A stretch of DNA of 64,000 nucleotides from Tetrapyrgos nigripes (GCA_013368315.1 JAACJM010000188.1:103348-167347), one strand, 5' to 3'; counted from the first letter of the stretch, positions 34,398-47,035 are shown. Program-made: numbers and translations. The notes: a model not told the origin generated them from the letters alone.

Positions 34398-34973
34398 GTG
34401 CTTGGGTTTGACAAACAAGCACAAACATACCGTTCACTGGGTACCACTTTGAGTAACAGAAGCCTATTTTCGCTCCAGAACTGTGATGTCCAGTGCAAAC
34501 ACCCTCAAATCTTCCCGCTACTATCCATACCTAGCTCGCCCTCGCTATACAACAGTGGCCCCGACACTGATAATAAACTCGTTGGAAGAATTCGAGGTAA
34601 CCAGGTTAACCCCGCTTCTGACGTAGGCTTAACCATCTTAAAGGACCAGCTGAGTGCAGACGCAGACGCGAAAATACAAAAACTCAGGGAAGAAAGGGAC
34701 AAGGCAAGAAGGGAGCGGGATGCTGCAAGAAGGGAACGGGACACTGCAAGAAGGGAACGGGACACTGCAAGAAGGGAACGGGATGCTGGGCTCGAAGTGA
34801 TGAGTGAGATGGACGAGGAAATAGATGTATTGCACGAATACATCGAAGACCTCAAGGACTGCCAAGTCATTGGAGTGAGAGGTATGAGGGTCATATTTGA
34901 AACTCACTTTCCTGCTTATTCTAGGGTCAACCTCATCATCATCTCAGTGAAGGATTGCAAAACGTCACAGTGA
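34398..34973 (+). CDS. Coiled-coil protein with RRERDTA repeats
   Basis: An open region encoding PQIFPLLSIPSSPSLYNSG, a short linker, then AKIQKLREERDKA followed by four near-perfect heptads RRERD(A/T)A and an acidic helix (EMDEEIDVLHEYIEDLKDC). The heptads are encoded by a tandem 21-bp DNA repeat (34700-34790). A 45-nt intron (donor at about 34880, acceptor at about 34925) probably changes the last residues. The true start is uncertain; an upstream exon is likely. Charged single alpha-helix or coiled coil; function unknown. Confidence 0.5.
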   Translation: MLGFDKQAQTYRSLGTTLSNRSLFSLQNCDVQCKHPQIFPLLSIPSSPSLYNSGPDTDNKLVGRIRGNQVNPASDVGLTILKDQLSADADAKIQKLREERDKARRERDAARRERDTARRERDTARRERDAGLEVMSEMDEEIDVLHEYIEDLKDCQVIGVRGMRVIFETHFPAYSRVNLIIISVKDCKTSQ

Positions 34974-35094
34974 TCTGTACATTATGTACATATGTTGAAC
35001 ACTACTTCTAGATTTCATTCATCCGATCATTTCATGCAAAAGAACATGAAAAATTCCTCTGCCTACAAGGCTAGAATAGAGATCCTTATGTGCA

Positions 35095-35905
35095 GTCGTA
35101 GCGACCTCCCAGATCTTTTCCACGGGTTCAAATTCCCACCCCTGTTCGTTGGCGCTTGTCAAGCGCTCATCTGGAATCGTCGAGACCCATGACGTCATTC
35201 ACGGCATCTTCGGAGTAACGCGAGGCCCTTAGGGCCGGTCTCTATCCTTCCTGACAACCGAAATGTCTAGACTCGGTCTGGACTGGGTCCAAAGACCATT
35301 TGACGTCGATACATCATCAGCGTCAAGTACCTCTCTCGGTCTGCAACTGTCGCATCCATTCCTGAGACTCCTCCTGACTTATCATCAGTGCCCAGTAGAA
35401 GAGCCGACGTACAGGTTTACTCAATACTATGTGTTTTCTCTTACCTAGGCTCTACATGGAAGATATAATGTATTATATGAAAGTGATTCTTGCTGCTGGG
35501 GCCTCGTAACTTGCCATGCGAAGCAGTGGCCCTTTACCCCAGTTAACTTAGATTGACCTCGAAAACTTTTCCATGGGTTCAAATTCCCACCCCTGTTCAT
35601 TGGCGCTCTGCAAGCGCTCATCAATAGATCTGAGACCATCATGACGTCATTCATGGCTTCCTCGGACAAACGCATAACCAAGGCAGCATCAGGGTGCGCC
35701 TTGTCTTCCTCCTTGCTTCCTCCCCTGATCTGGGGGCCTCGTAGCTTGCCACGCGAAGCGATGGCACTTTACCCCAGTAATACAATTTCCATAGATAGGT
35801 AAAAGTTCAGAGTATAATTGCAGCGTAGATAGGCAAAAGTTCAGAGGGTATAAATGATTGCAGCGTAATAGGCAAGAGATGAACAGAGACATCTAGGAGA
35901 TATCT
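35095..35905. repeat. Pair of diverged direct repeats
   Basis: Two blocks are each present twice: ttcaaattcccacccctgtt with cgctcat and catgacgtcattca (near 35130 and 35580), and gaagc-tggc-ctttaccccagt (near 35520 and 35755). No gene is supported in the interval. Confidence 0.55.
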
Positions 35906-35938
35906 ATCAAAAGTTTGAGTTAGGAAGTATATACTATT

Positions 35939-36047
35939 ATCCCGCAGGTTTTTGCTCTGACCCGTTGAACCCATCCAGACCCTCGACCCACCTTCACGGG
36001 TACAGGTTGGAAATTTTTACCCATGGGATACCTGTACTATTCCCTAG
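35939..36047 (-). repeat. Dispersed repeat terminus, CTAGGGAA family, copy 2
   Basis: The reverse complement aligns with 6211-6350, starting ctagggaatagtacaggtat and ending near aaaaacctgcggg. It is about 110 bp long. Confidence 0.5.
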
Positions 36048-36087
36048 GGGTGTGAAACAGATACCAAAGGTAACTCTGTGATCTTCA

Positions 36088-36288
36088 TTAGCGTACAGAC
36101 AAAACATCATCAACAAAAAAGAACTTACCTTCCTGTGAAAATCTGTATCCTCCGGGTGTTAGCTCACCAGTCTTCATGAGTGCAGCATAGGCATAGACGA
36201 GCATGAACATGTGTGTGATTGTCCCATTCCTACCTATATTTTCTACCCAACAGAGGGCGTGTTGGCCGACCTCTGTCATTCGACCCAA
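36088..36288 (-). pseudogene. Possible gene fragment at the satellite border
   Basis: Minus-strand peptide HMFMLVYAYAALMKTGELTP has coding character and is followed by a possible donor (gtaagttc, about 36128). Upstream it passes directly into the GC-rich satellite edge at about 36240-36290, so any 5' part has been replaced. Family unknown. Confidence 0.25.
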
Positions 36289-36289
36289 G

Positions 36290-36640
36290 TCCCACGCCCT
36301 CCCGTAGCCCTCGTCGCCCCCGTTCCGGATCCGCCCCCCGCTCGTCGAATGACAGCCGTCTGAGCTCGCCGTCGCCGTCCCGAGCCCCGACCGCTGTCTG
36401 GGGTCTGGCCACCTCGTCTCTGGCCGCGGCCCTTCGGGTCCTGCACTGGAAACGTGCCCGCCCCGCCCCCCGAGGTCCCCGTCTGCTTTTTGGGGCCAGA
36501 CCCCCAGCGCTCGGCGTGCTGTCGCCGTCGCGAGCCCCAGCGGCCAGCAGACCTTGGGCCTCCCGCAGCCGTCTGCGTGTCACTCGCCTCGAAAACTCCG
36601 CCCAGAGGAGGGGACCGCCCCCCTGGAGGTCCCTGTCAAG
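36290..36640. repeat. Diverged GC-rich edge monomers
   Basis: Shares gtcgccgtcgcgagcccc, agcggccagcag and gtcactcgcctcg with the core monomer but with more CpG and several indels. About two to three monomers form the transition into unique sequence. Confidence 0.75.
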
Positions 36641-39600
36641 TTTCCAGAGCGAATGACACATCGCTCGGCTCGCGGTCGCTGTTGCCAGCGGTGAGCAGAC
36701 ACCCCACGTCTTGCTCGGGCGTTCCTGTGTCATTCGCCTCGGAACCTCGACCCAGAGCTGCAGACAGCCCTCCCTGAGGTCCCTGTCAAGTTTTCAGAGC
36801 GAATGACACATCGCTTGGCTCGCGGTCGCTGTTGCCAGCGGTGAGCAGACACCCACGTCTTGCTCGGGCGTTCCTGTGTCATTCGCCTCCGGACCTCGAC
36901 CCGGAGCTGCAGACATCCCTCCCTGAGGTCCCTGTCAAGTTTCCAGAGCGAATGACACACTGCTCGGCTCGCGGTCGCTGTTGCCAGCGGTGAGCAGACA
37001 CCCACGTCTTGCTCGGGCGTTCCTGTGTCATTCGCCTCGGGACCTCGACCCAGAGCTGCAGACATCCCTCCCTGAAGTCCCTGTCAAGTTTTCAGAGCGA
37101 ATGACACATCGCTCGGCTCGCTGTCGCTGTTGCCAGCAGTGAGCAGACACCCACGTCTTGCTCGGGCGTTCCTGTGTCATTCGCCTCGGGACCTCGACCC
37201 AGAGCTGCAGACAGCCCTCCCTGAGGTCCCTGTCAAGTTTCCAGAGCGAATGACACACTGCTTGGCTCGCGGTCGCTGTTGCCAGCGGTGAGCAGACACC
37301 CACGTCTTGCTCGGGCGTTCCTGTGTCATTCGCCTCGGGACCTCGACCCAGAGCTGCAGACAGCCCTCCCTGAGGTCCCTGTCAAGTTTCCAGAGCGAAT
37401 GACACACTGCCTGGCTCGCGGTCGCTGTTGCCAGCGGTGAGCAGACACCCACGTCTTGCTCGGGCGTTCCTGTGTCATTCGCCTCGGGACCTCGACCCAG
37501 AGCTGCAGACAGCCCTCCCTGAGGTCCCTGTCAAGTTTCCAGAGCGAATGACACACTGCCTGGCTCGCGGTCGCTGTTGCCAGCGGTGAGCAGACACCCA
37601 CGTCTTGCTCGGGCGTTCCTGTGTCATTCGCCTCGGGACCTCGACCCAGAGCTGCAGACAGCCCTCCCTGAGGTCCCTGTCAAGTTTCCAGAGCGAATGA
37701 CACATTGCTCGGCTCGCGGTTGCTGTTGCCAGCGGTGAGCAGACACCCACGTCTTGCTCGGGCGTTCCTGTGTCATTCGCCTCGGGACCTCGACCCAGAG
37801 CTGCAGACATCCCTCCCTGAGGTCCCTGTCAAGTTTCCAGAGCGAATGACACACTGCTTGGCTCGCGGTTGCTGTTGCCAGCGGTGAGCAGACACCCACG
37901 TCTTGCTCGGGCGTTCCTGTGTCATTCGCCTCGGGACCTCGACCCAGAGCTGCAGAAATCCCTCCCTGAGGTCCCTGTCAAGTTTCCAGAGCGAATGACA
38001 CACTGCTTGGCTCGCGGTCGCTGTTGCCAGCGGTGAGCAGACACCCACGTCTTGCTTGGGCGTTCCTGTGTCATTCGCCTCGGGACCTCGACCCAGAGCT
38101 GCAGACAGCCCTCCCTGAGGTCCCTGTCAAGTTTCCAGAGCGAATGACACATTGCTCGGCTCGCGGTCGCTGTTGCCAGCGGTGAGCAGACACCCACGTC
38201 TTGCTCAGGCGTTCCTGTGTCATTCGCCTCGGGACCTCGACCCAGAGCTGCAGACAGCCCTCCCTGAGGTCCCTGTCAAGTTTTCAGAGCGAATGACACA
38301 TTGCTCGGCTTGCGGTCGCTGTTGCCAGCGGTGAGCAGACACCCACGTCTTGCTCGGGCGTTCCTGTGTCATTCGCCTCGGGACCTCGACCCAGAGCTGC
38401 AGACAGCCCTCCCTGAGGTCCCTGTCAAGTTTCCAGAGCGAATGACACACTGCTTGGCTCGCGGTCGCTGTTGCCAGCGGTGAGCAGACACCCACGTCTT
38501 GCTCGGGCGTTCCTGTGTCATTCGCCTCGGGACCTCGACCCAGAGCTGCAGACAGCCCTCCCTGAGGTCCCTGTCAAGTTTCCAGAGCGAATGACACACT
38601 GCCTGGCTCGCGGTCGCTGTTGCCAGCGGTGAGCAGACACCCACGTCTTGCTCGGGCGTTCCTGTGTCATTCGCCTCGGGACCTCGACCCAGAGCTGCAG
38701 ACAGCCCTCCCTGAGGTCCCTGTCAAGTTTCCAGAGCGAATGACACATTGCTCGGCTCGCGGTCGCTGTTGCCAGCGGTGAGCAGACACCCACGTCTTGC
38801 TCGGGCGTTCCTGTGTCATTCGCCTCGGAACCTCGACCCAGAGCTGCAGACAGCCCTCCCTGAGGTCCCTGTCAAGTTTTCAGAGCGAATGACACACTGC
38901 CTGGCTCGCGGTCGCTGTTGCCAGCGGTGAGCAGACACCCACGTCTTGCTCGGGCGTTCCTGTGTCATTCGCCTCGGGACCTCGACCCAGAGCTGCAGAC
39001 AGCCCTCCCTGAGGTCCCTGTCAAGTTTCCAGAGTGAATGACACATTGCTCGGCTCGCGGTCGCTGTTGCCAGCGGTGAGCAGACACCCACGTCTTGCTC
39101 GGGCGTTCCTGTGTCATTCGCCTCGGAACCTCGACCCAGAGCTGCAGACAGCCCTCCCTGAGGTCCCTGTCAAGTTTTCAGAGCGAATGACACATCGCTT
39201 GGCTCGCGGTCGCTGTTGCCAGCGGTGAGCAGACACCCACGTCTTGCTCGGGCGTTCCTGTGTCATTCGCCTCGGGACCTCGACCCAGAGCTGCAGACAT
39301 CCCTCCTTGAGGTCCCTGTCAAGTTTCCAGAGCGAATGACACATTGCTCGGCTCGCGGTCGCTGTTGCCAGCGGTGAGCAGACACCCACGTCTTGCTCAG
39401 GCGTTCCTGCGTCATTCGCCTCGGGACCTCGACCCAGAGCTGCAGACATCCCTCCCTGAAGTCCCTGTCAAGTTTTCAGAGCGAATGACACATCGCTCGG
39501 CTCGCTGTCGCTGTTGCCAGCAGTGAGCAGACACCCATGTCTTGCTCGGGCGTTCCTGTGTCATTCGCCTCGGGACCTCGACCCAGAGCTGCAGACAGCC

Positions 39601-40740
39601 CTCCCTGAGGTCCCTGTCAAGTTTCCAGAGCGAATGACACATTGCTCGGCTCGCGGTCGCTGTTGCCAGCGGTGAGCAGACACCCACGTCTTGCTCAGGC
39701 GTTCCTGTGTCATTCGCCTCGGGACCTCGACCCAGAGCTGCAGACAGCCCTCCCTGAGGTCCCTGTCAAGTTTTCAGAGCGAATGACACATTGCTCGGCT
39801 CGCGGTCGCTGTTGCCAGCGGTGAGCAGACACCCACGTCTTGCTCGGGCGTTCCTGTGTCATTCGCCTCGGGACCTCGACCCAGAGCTGCAGACATCCCT
39901 CCCTGAGGTCCCTGTCAAGTTTCCAGAGCGAATGACACACTGCTTGGCTCGCGGTCGCTGTTGCCAGTGGTGAGCAGACACCCACGTCTTGCTCGGGCGT
40001 TCCTGTGTCATTCGCCTCGGGACCTCGACCCAGAGCTGCAGACAGCCCTCCCTGAGGTCCCTGTCAAGTTTCCAGAGCGAATGACACATTGCTCGGCTCG
40101 CGGTCGCTGTTGCCAGCGGTGAGCAGACACCCACGTCTTGCTCGGGCGTTCCTGTGTCATTCGCCTCGGGACCTCGACCCAGAGCTGCAGACATCCCTCC
40201 CTGAAGTCCCTGTCAAGTTTCCAGAGCGAATGACACATTGCTCGGCTCGCGGTCGCTGTTGCCAGCGGTGAGCAGACACCCACGTCTTGCTCGGGCGTTC
40301 CTGTGTCATTCGCCTCGGGACCTCGACCCAGAGCTGCAGACAGCCCTCCCTGAGGTCCCTGTCAAGTTTTCAGAGCGAATGACACATCGCTTGGCTCGCG
40401 GTCGCTGTTGCCAGCAGTGAGCAGACACCCACGTCTTGCTCGGGCGTTCCTGTGTCATTCGCCTCAGAACCTCGACCCAGAGCTGCAGACAGCCCTCCCT
40501 GAGGTCCCTGTCAAGTTTTCAGAGCGAATGACACATTGCTCGGCTCGCAGTCGCTGTTGCCAGCGGTGAGCAGACACCCACGTCTTGCTCGGGCGTTCCT
40601 GTGTCATTCACCTCGGGACCTCGACCCAGAGCTGCAGACATCCCTCCCTGAAGTCCCTGTCAAGTTTTCAGAGCGAATGACACATCGCTCGGCTCGCTGT
40701 CGCTGTTGCCAGCAGTGAGCAGACACCCATGTCTTGCTTG
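36640..40740. repeat. 149-bp satellite block I
   Basis: About 27 head-to-tail copies. Landmarks in each: agagcgaatgacacattgct, ctgttgccagcggtgagcag, acacccacgtcttgctcggg, gttcctgtgtcattcgcctc, gacctcgacccagagctgca. Variation is limited to a few recurring positions (tttcc/ttttc, cagcc/catcc, ttgctc/ctgctt/tcgctc), shared between copies, a sign of unequal exchange or gene conversion. Confidence 0.97.
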
Positions 40741-41325
40741 GGCATTCCTGTGTCATTCACCTTGGGACCTCAACCCAGAGCTGCAGACAGCTGTCCCTGA
40801 GGTCCCTGTCAAGTTTTCAGAGTGAATGACACAGGCCTCAGCTTGTGGTCAATGTTGCCAGTGGTGAGCAGAGACCAGCATCTTGCTCAGGTGTTTTTGT
40901 GTCATTTGCCTCAGGACCTTGATCCAGAGGTGCAGACAACCTGCCCCCAGGTCTCTGTCAAGTTTTTAGAGCAAATGACACAGGACTTGGCTCACAGTTG
41001 CTGTTGCAAGGAGTGGAAAGTGACTGACATTGTGCTCCACTGTTCTTGTGTCACTTGCCTCAGGACCTTGACCCAGAGGTGCAGACAGTCCCCTTCAAGG
41101 TCTCTCTGAAGATCTCAGAGTCAATGACACAGGACTTGGCCTCTGGTTACTGTTGCAGATGTCTTGCTCAACTGTTTTTGTGTCATTTGCTTCATTGCCT
41201 TGACCCAGAGGTAGGGACAGCCCCCCTCAAGGTCTCTGTGATCAAATGACACAAGGCTAGACTCACAGTCACTGTTGTAAGATGCTGCAATGATGGGCAC
41301 ATACCAAAGACACAGCCACTAGCAG
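40740..41325. repeat. CpG-depleted satellite monomers, spacer 1 left
   Basis: About four monomers align to the core unit but have TG or CA where the core has CG (for example ctcagcttgtggtcaatgtt against ctcggctcgcggtcgctgtt). Reappears nearly unchanged at 47035-47636. Confidence 0.9.
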
Positions 41326-42235
41326 AGGGTACCCTTTGCCCAGGGCCACAGCCGCATTTTTTGAGAGCATAGCCACTGGCAGAGGGTACCCTCTGCCAGC
41401 AAGCACAGCCACTCTGGCAGAGGGTACCCTCTGCCCAGGGCCACAGCCGCATTTTTGAGAACACAGCCACTGGCAGAGGGTACCCTCTGCCAGTGAGCAC
41501 AGCCACTCTGGCAGAGGGTACCCTCTGCCAGTAAGCACAGCCACTCTGGCAGAGGGTACCCTCTGCCAGCACAGCCACTCTGGCAGAGGGTACCCTCTGC
41601 CAGCACAGCCACTCTGGCAGAGGGTACCCTCTGCCAGCACAGCCACTCTGGCAGAGGGTACCCTCTGCCAGCACAGCCACTCTGGCAGAGGGTACCCTCT
41701 GCCAGCACAGCCACTCTGACAGAGGGTACCCTCTGCCAGCACAGCCACTCTGGCAGAGGGTACCCTCTGCCAGCACAGCCACTCTGGCAGAGGGTACCCT
41801 CTGCCAGCACAGCCACTCTGACAGAGGGTACCCTCTGCCAGCACAGCCACTCTGGCAGAGGGTACCCTCTGCCAGCACAGCCACTCTGGCAGAGGGTACC
41901 CTCTGCCAGCACAGCCCAGCCACTCTGGCAGAGGGTACCCTCTGCCAGCACGCCACTCTGCAGAGGGTACCCTCTGCCAGCACAGCCACTCTGACAGAGG
42001 GTACCCTCTGCCAGCACAGCCACTCTGGCAGAGGGTACCCTCTGCCAGCACAGCCACTCTGACAGAGGGTACCCTCTGCCAGCACAGCCACTCTGACAGA
42101 GGGTACCCTCTGCCCAGGGCCACAGCCGCATTTTTGAGAGCACAGCCACTGGCAGAGGGTACCCTTTGCCAGAAAGCATTGTCACTGGCAGAGGATACTC
42201 TTTGCCAAAGGCACAGCCGCATTTTTGGGCAGCAA
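41325..42235. repeat. Array of 24-bp perfect palindromes (34-bp unit), spacer 1
   Basis: About 23 copies of a unit whose core is the 12-bp arm CTGGCAGAGGGT followed by its exact complement ACCCTCTGCCAG, with GGTACC at the centre, spaced by cacagccact. End copies carry cagggccacagccgcatttt. All six frames are largely open, giving spurious 290-350-codon frames on the minus strand. Confidence 0.97.
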
Positions 42236-42955
42236 ACAGCTACTTTGGAGAGGTATCTACCCTCTGCTGTTGCAAGCTGTACTGAGGAGACTGAGGTGTG
42301 TCTTTCACTGTGCAGCCTCAAACCAGAGATGGGGACAGTCTCCTCTGAGGTCTCTGGGACTCTGAAAATGACACAGGACTCAGCTCATGGTCACTGTTGC
42401 AAGCAGCAGTGAAGAACTGATCTCTTGTTCAGTTGTTTCTGTGTCATTTGCTTCATGGTCTTAAACCAGAGGTGAGGACAGTCCCACTCAAGGACTCTGT
42501 CAACTTTTTGGAGTGAATGACACAGGACCTGGCTTGTGGTTGCTGTTGCAAGCAGTGGAGAGGGACTAATGTCTTGTGCAACTGTTTCTGTGTCATTCCA
42601 GTTGGAACCTGAGCCCAGAGGTGGAGACAGCCACTCCCAAGGTCTCTGTCAAGTCTTTGGAGTGAATGACACAGGACTCAGCTTGTGGTTGCTGTTGCCA
42701 GCAGTGAGCAAGAGACCAATGTCTTGCTCAGGTATTCCTGTGTCATTCAGCTTGGAATCTTGACCCAGAGATGCAGAATGCTACCTCTGAGGTCTCTGTC
42801 AAGTTTTCAGAGCAAATGACACAGGACTTGGCTTGTGGTCACTGTTGTCAGTGGTGAGCAAAGACTGACGCCTTGCTCAGGCATTCCTGTGTCATTTGCC
42901 TTGGGACCTTGACCCAGAGCTGCAGACAGCTGTCTCTGAGGCCCCTGTTAAGTTT
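42235..42955. repeat. CpG-depleted satellite monomers, spacer 1 right
   Basis: About five decayed monomers. CpG sites of the core are TpG or CpA, while GAATGACAC and GTGTCATT arms remain. Repeated nearly identically at 48063-48783. Confidence 0.9.
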
Positions 42956-45900
42956 TCAGAGCGAATGACACATTGCTTGGCTCGCGGTCGCTGTTGCCAG
43001 CGGTGAGCAGACACCCACGTCTTGCTCGGGCGTTCCTGTGTCATTCGCCTCGGGACCTCGACCCAGAGCTGCAGACAGCCCTCCCTGAGGTCCCTGTCAA
43101 GTTTTCAGAGCGAATGACACATTGCTCGGCTCGCGGTCGCTGTTGCCAGCGGTGAGCAGACACCCACGTCTTGCTCGGGCGTTCCTGTGTCATTCGCCTC
43201 GGGACCTCGACCCAGAGCTGCAGACATCCCTCCCTGAAGTCCCTGTCAAGTTTTCAGAGCGAATGACACATCGCTCGGCTCGCTGTCGCTGTTGCCAGCA
43301 GTGAGCAGACACCCATGTCTTGCTCGGGCGTTCCTGTGTCATTCGCCTCGGGACCTCGACCCAGAGCTGCAGACAGCCCTCTCTGAGGTCCCTGTCAAGT
43401 TTCCAGAGCGAATGACACATCGCTCGGCTCGCAGTCGCTGTTGCCAGCGGTGAGCAGACACCCACGTCTTGCTCGGGCGTTCCTGTGTCATTCGCCTCGG
43501 GACCTCGACCCAGAGCTGCAGACATCCCTCCCTGAGGTCCCTGTCAAGTTTCCAGAGCGAATGACACACTGCTTGGCTCACGGTCGCTGTTGCCAGCGGT
43601 GAGCAGACACCCACGTCTTGCTCGGGCGTTCCTGTGTCATTCGCCTCGGGACCTCGACCCAGAGCTGCAGACATCCCTCCCTGAGGTCCCTGTCAAGTTT
43701 CCAGAGCGAATGACACACTGCTTGGCTCGCGGTCGCTGTTGCCAGCGGTGAGCAGACACCCACGTCTTGCTCGGGCGTTCCTGTGTCATTCGCCTCGGGA
43801 CCTCGACCCAGAGCTGCAGACAGCCCTCCCTGAGGTCCCTGTCAAGTTTCCAGAGCGAATGACACACTGCCTGGCTCGCGGTCGCTGTTGCCAGCGGTGA
43901 GCAGACACCCACGTCTTGCTCGGGCGTTCCTGTGTCATTCGCCTCGGAACCTCGACCCAGAGCTGCAGACAGCCCTCCCTGAGGTCCCTGTCAAGTTTCC
44001 AGAGCGAATGACACATTGCTCGGCTCGCAGTCGCTGTTGCCAGCGGTGAGCAGACACCCACGTCTTGCTCGGGCGTTCCTGTGTCATTCGCCTCGGAACC
44101 TCGACCCAGAGCTGCAGACAGCCCTCCCTGAGGTCCCTGTCAAGTTTTCAGAGCGAATGACACATCGCTTGGCTCGCGGTCGCTGTTGCCAGCGGTGAGC
44201 AGACACCCACGTCTTGCTCAGGGCGTTCCTGTGTCATTCGCCTCAGAACCTCGACCCAGAGCTGCAGACAGCCCTCCCTGAGGTCCCTGTCAAGTTTCCA
44301 GAGCGAATGACACATTGCTCGGCTCGCGGTCGCTGTTGCCAGCGGTGAGCAGACACCCACGTCTTGCTCGGGCGTTCCTGTGTCATTCGCCTCGGAACCT
44401 CGACCCAGAGCTGCAGACAGCCCTCCCTGAGGTCCCTGTCAAGTTTTCAGAGCGAATGACACATCGCTTGGCTCGCGGTCGCTGTTGCCAGCAGTGAGCA
44501 GACACCCACGTCTTGCTCGGGCGTTCCTGTGTCATTCGCCTCGGGACCTCGACCCAGAGCTGCAGACATCCCTCCCTGAGGTCCCTGTCAAGTTTCCAGA
44601 GCGAATGACACATTGCTCGGCTCGTGGTCGCTGTTGCCAGCGGTGAGCAGACACCCACGTCTTGCTCGGGCGTTCCTGTGTCATTCGCCTCGGACCTCGA
44701 CCCAGAGCTGCAGACAGCCCTCCCTGAGGTCCCTGTCAAGTTTCCAGAGTGAATGACACATTGCTCGGCTCGCGGTCGCTGTTGCCAGCGGTGAGCAGAC
44801 ACCCACGTCTTGCTCGGGCGTTCCTGTGTCATTCGCCTCGGAACCTCGACCCAGAGCTGCAGACAGCCCTCCCTGAGGTCCCTGTCAAGTTTCCAGAGCG
44901 AATGACACATTGCTCGGCTCGCGGTCGCTGTTGCCAGCGGTGAGCAGACACCCACGTCTTGCTCGGGCGTTCCTGTGTCATTCGCCTCGGGACCTCGACC
45001 CAGAGCTGCAGACATCCCTCCCTGAGGTCCCTGTCAAGTTTCCAGAGCGAATGACACATTGCTCGGCTCGCGGTCGCTGTTGCCAGCGGTGAGCAGACAC
45101 CCACGTCTTGCTCGGGCGTTCCTGTGTCATTCGCCTCGGGACCTCGACCCAGAGCTGCAGACATCCCTCCCTGAAGTCCCTGTCAAGTTTTCAGAGCGAA
45201 TGACACATCGCTTGGCTCGCGGTCGCTGTTGCCAGCAGTGAGCAGACACCCACGTCTTGCTCAGGCGTTCCTGTGTCATTCGCCTCGGGACCTCGACCCA
45301 GAGCTGCAGACAGCCCTCCCTGAGGTCCCTGTCAAGTTTCCAGAGCGAATGACACACTGCTTGGCTCGCGGTCGCTGTTGCCAGCGGTGAGCAGACACCC
45401 ACGTCTTGCTCGGGCGTTCCTGTGTCATTCGCCTCGGGACCTCGACCCAGAGCTGCAGACAGCCCTCCCTGAGGTCCCTGTCAAGTTTCCAGAGCGAATG
45501 ACACACTGCCTGGCTCGCGGTCGCTGTTGCCAGCGGTGAGCAGACACCCACGTCTTGCTCGGGCGTTCCTGTGTCATTCGCCTCGGGACCTCGACCCAGA
45601 GCTGCAGACAGCCCTCCCTGAGGTCCCTGTCAAGTTTCCAGAGTGAATGACACATTGCTCGGCTCGCGGTCGCTGTTGCCAGCGGTGAGCAGACACCCAC
45701 GTCTTGCTCGGGCGTTCCTGTGTCATTCGCCTCGGAACCTCGACCCAGAGCTGCAGACAGCCCTCCCTGAGGTCCCTGTCAAGTTTCCAGAGCGAATGAC
45801 ACATTGCTCGGCTCGCGGTCGCTGTTGCCAGCGGTGAGCAGACACCCACGTCTTGCTCGGGCGTTCCTGTGTCATTCGCCTCAGAACCTCGACCCAGAGC

Positions 45901-47035
45901 TGCAGACAGCCCTCCCTGAGGTCCCTGTCAAGTTTTCAGAGCGAATGACACATCGCTTGGCTCGCGGTCGCTGTTGCCAGCGGTGAGCAGACACCCACGT
46001 CTTGCTCGGGCGTTCCTGTGTCATTCGCCTCAGGACCTCGACCCAGAGCTGCAGACATCCCTCCTTGAGGTCCCTGTCAAGTTTCCAGAGCGAATGACAC
46101 ATTGCTCGGCTCGCGGTCGCTGTTGCCAGCGGTGAGCAGACACCCACGTCTTGCTCGGGCGTTCCTGTGTCATTCGCCTCGGGACCTCGACCCAGAGCTG
46201 CAGACATCCCTCCCTGAGGTCCCTGTCAAGTTTCCAGAGCGAATGACACATTGCTCGGCTCGCAGTCGCTGTTGCCAGCGGTGAGCAGACACCCACGTCT
46301 TGCTCGGGCGTTCCTGTGTCATTCGCCTCGGGACCTCGACCCAGAGCTGCAGACATCCCTCCCTGAAGTCCCTGTCAAGTTTTCAGAGCGAATGACACAT
46401 CGCTTGGCTCGCGGTCGCTGTTGCCAGCAGTGAGCAGACACCCACGTCTTGCTCGGGCGTTCCTGTGTCATTCGCCTCGGAACCTCGACCCAGAGCTGCA
46501 GACAGCCCTCCCTGAGGTCCCTGTCAAGTTTTCAGAGCGAATGACACATTGCTCGGCTCGCGGTCGCTGTTGCCAGCGGTGAGCAGACACCCACGTCTTG
46601 CTCGGGCGTTCCTGTGTCATTCACCTCGGGACCTCGACCCAGAGCTGCAGACATCCCTCCCTGAAGTCCCTGTCAAGTTTTCAGAGCGAATGACACATTG
46701 CTCGGCTCGCGGTCGCTGTTGCCAGCGGTGAGCAGACACCCACGTCTTGCTCGGGCGTTCCTGTGTCATTCACCTCGGGACCTCGACCCAGAGCTGCAGA
46801 CATCCCTCCCTGAAGTCCCTGTCAAGTTTTCAGAGCGAATGACACATCGCTCGGCTCGCTGTCGCTGTTGCCAGCAGTGAGCAGACACCCACGTCTTGCT
46901 CGGGCGTTCCTGTGTCATTCGCCTCGGGACCTCGACCCAGAGCTGCAGACAGCCCTCCCTGAGGTCCCTGTCAAGTTTCCAGAGCGAATGACACATCGCT
47001 TAGCTCGTGGTCGCTGTTGCCAGCAGTGAGCAGAC
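42955..47035. repeat. 149-bp satellite block II
   Basis: About 27 copies like block I. Single-base indels (near 44221 and 44692) shift phase locally. Confidence 0.97.

Noticed and set aside
35130..35150. tRNA-like B box (gggttcaaattccc)
   Set aside because: It has one base too many for a canonical T-arm, and no acceptor or anticodon stem can be formed around it. Possibly a SINE-like remnant, but unsupported.
41192..42321. Overlapping minus-strand open frames of 288-350 codons with repeats such as GTLCQSGCAGRGYPL
   Set aside because: They are the six-frame reading of a stop-free palindromic array; all frames are open and the peptide is just the DNA repeat. The short second array shows the same at smaller size.
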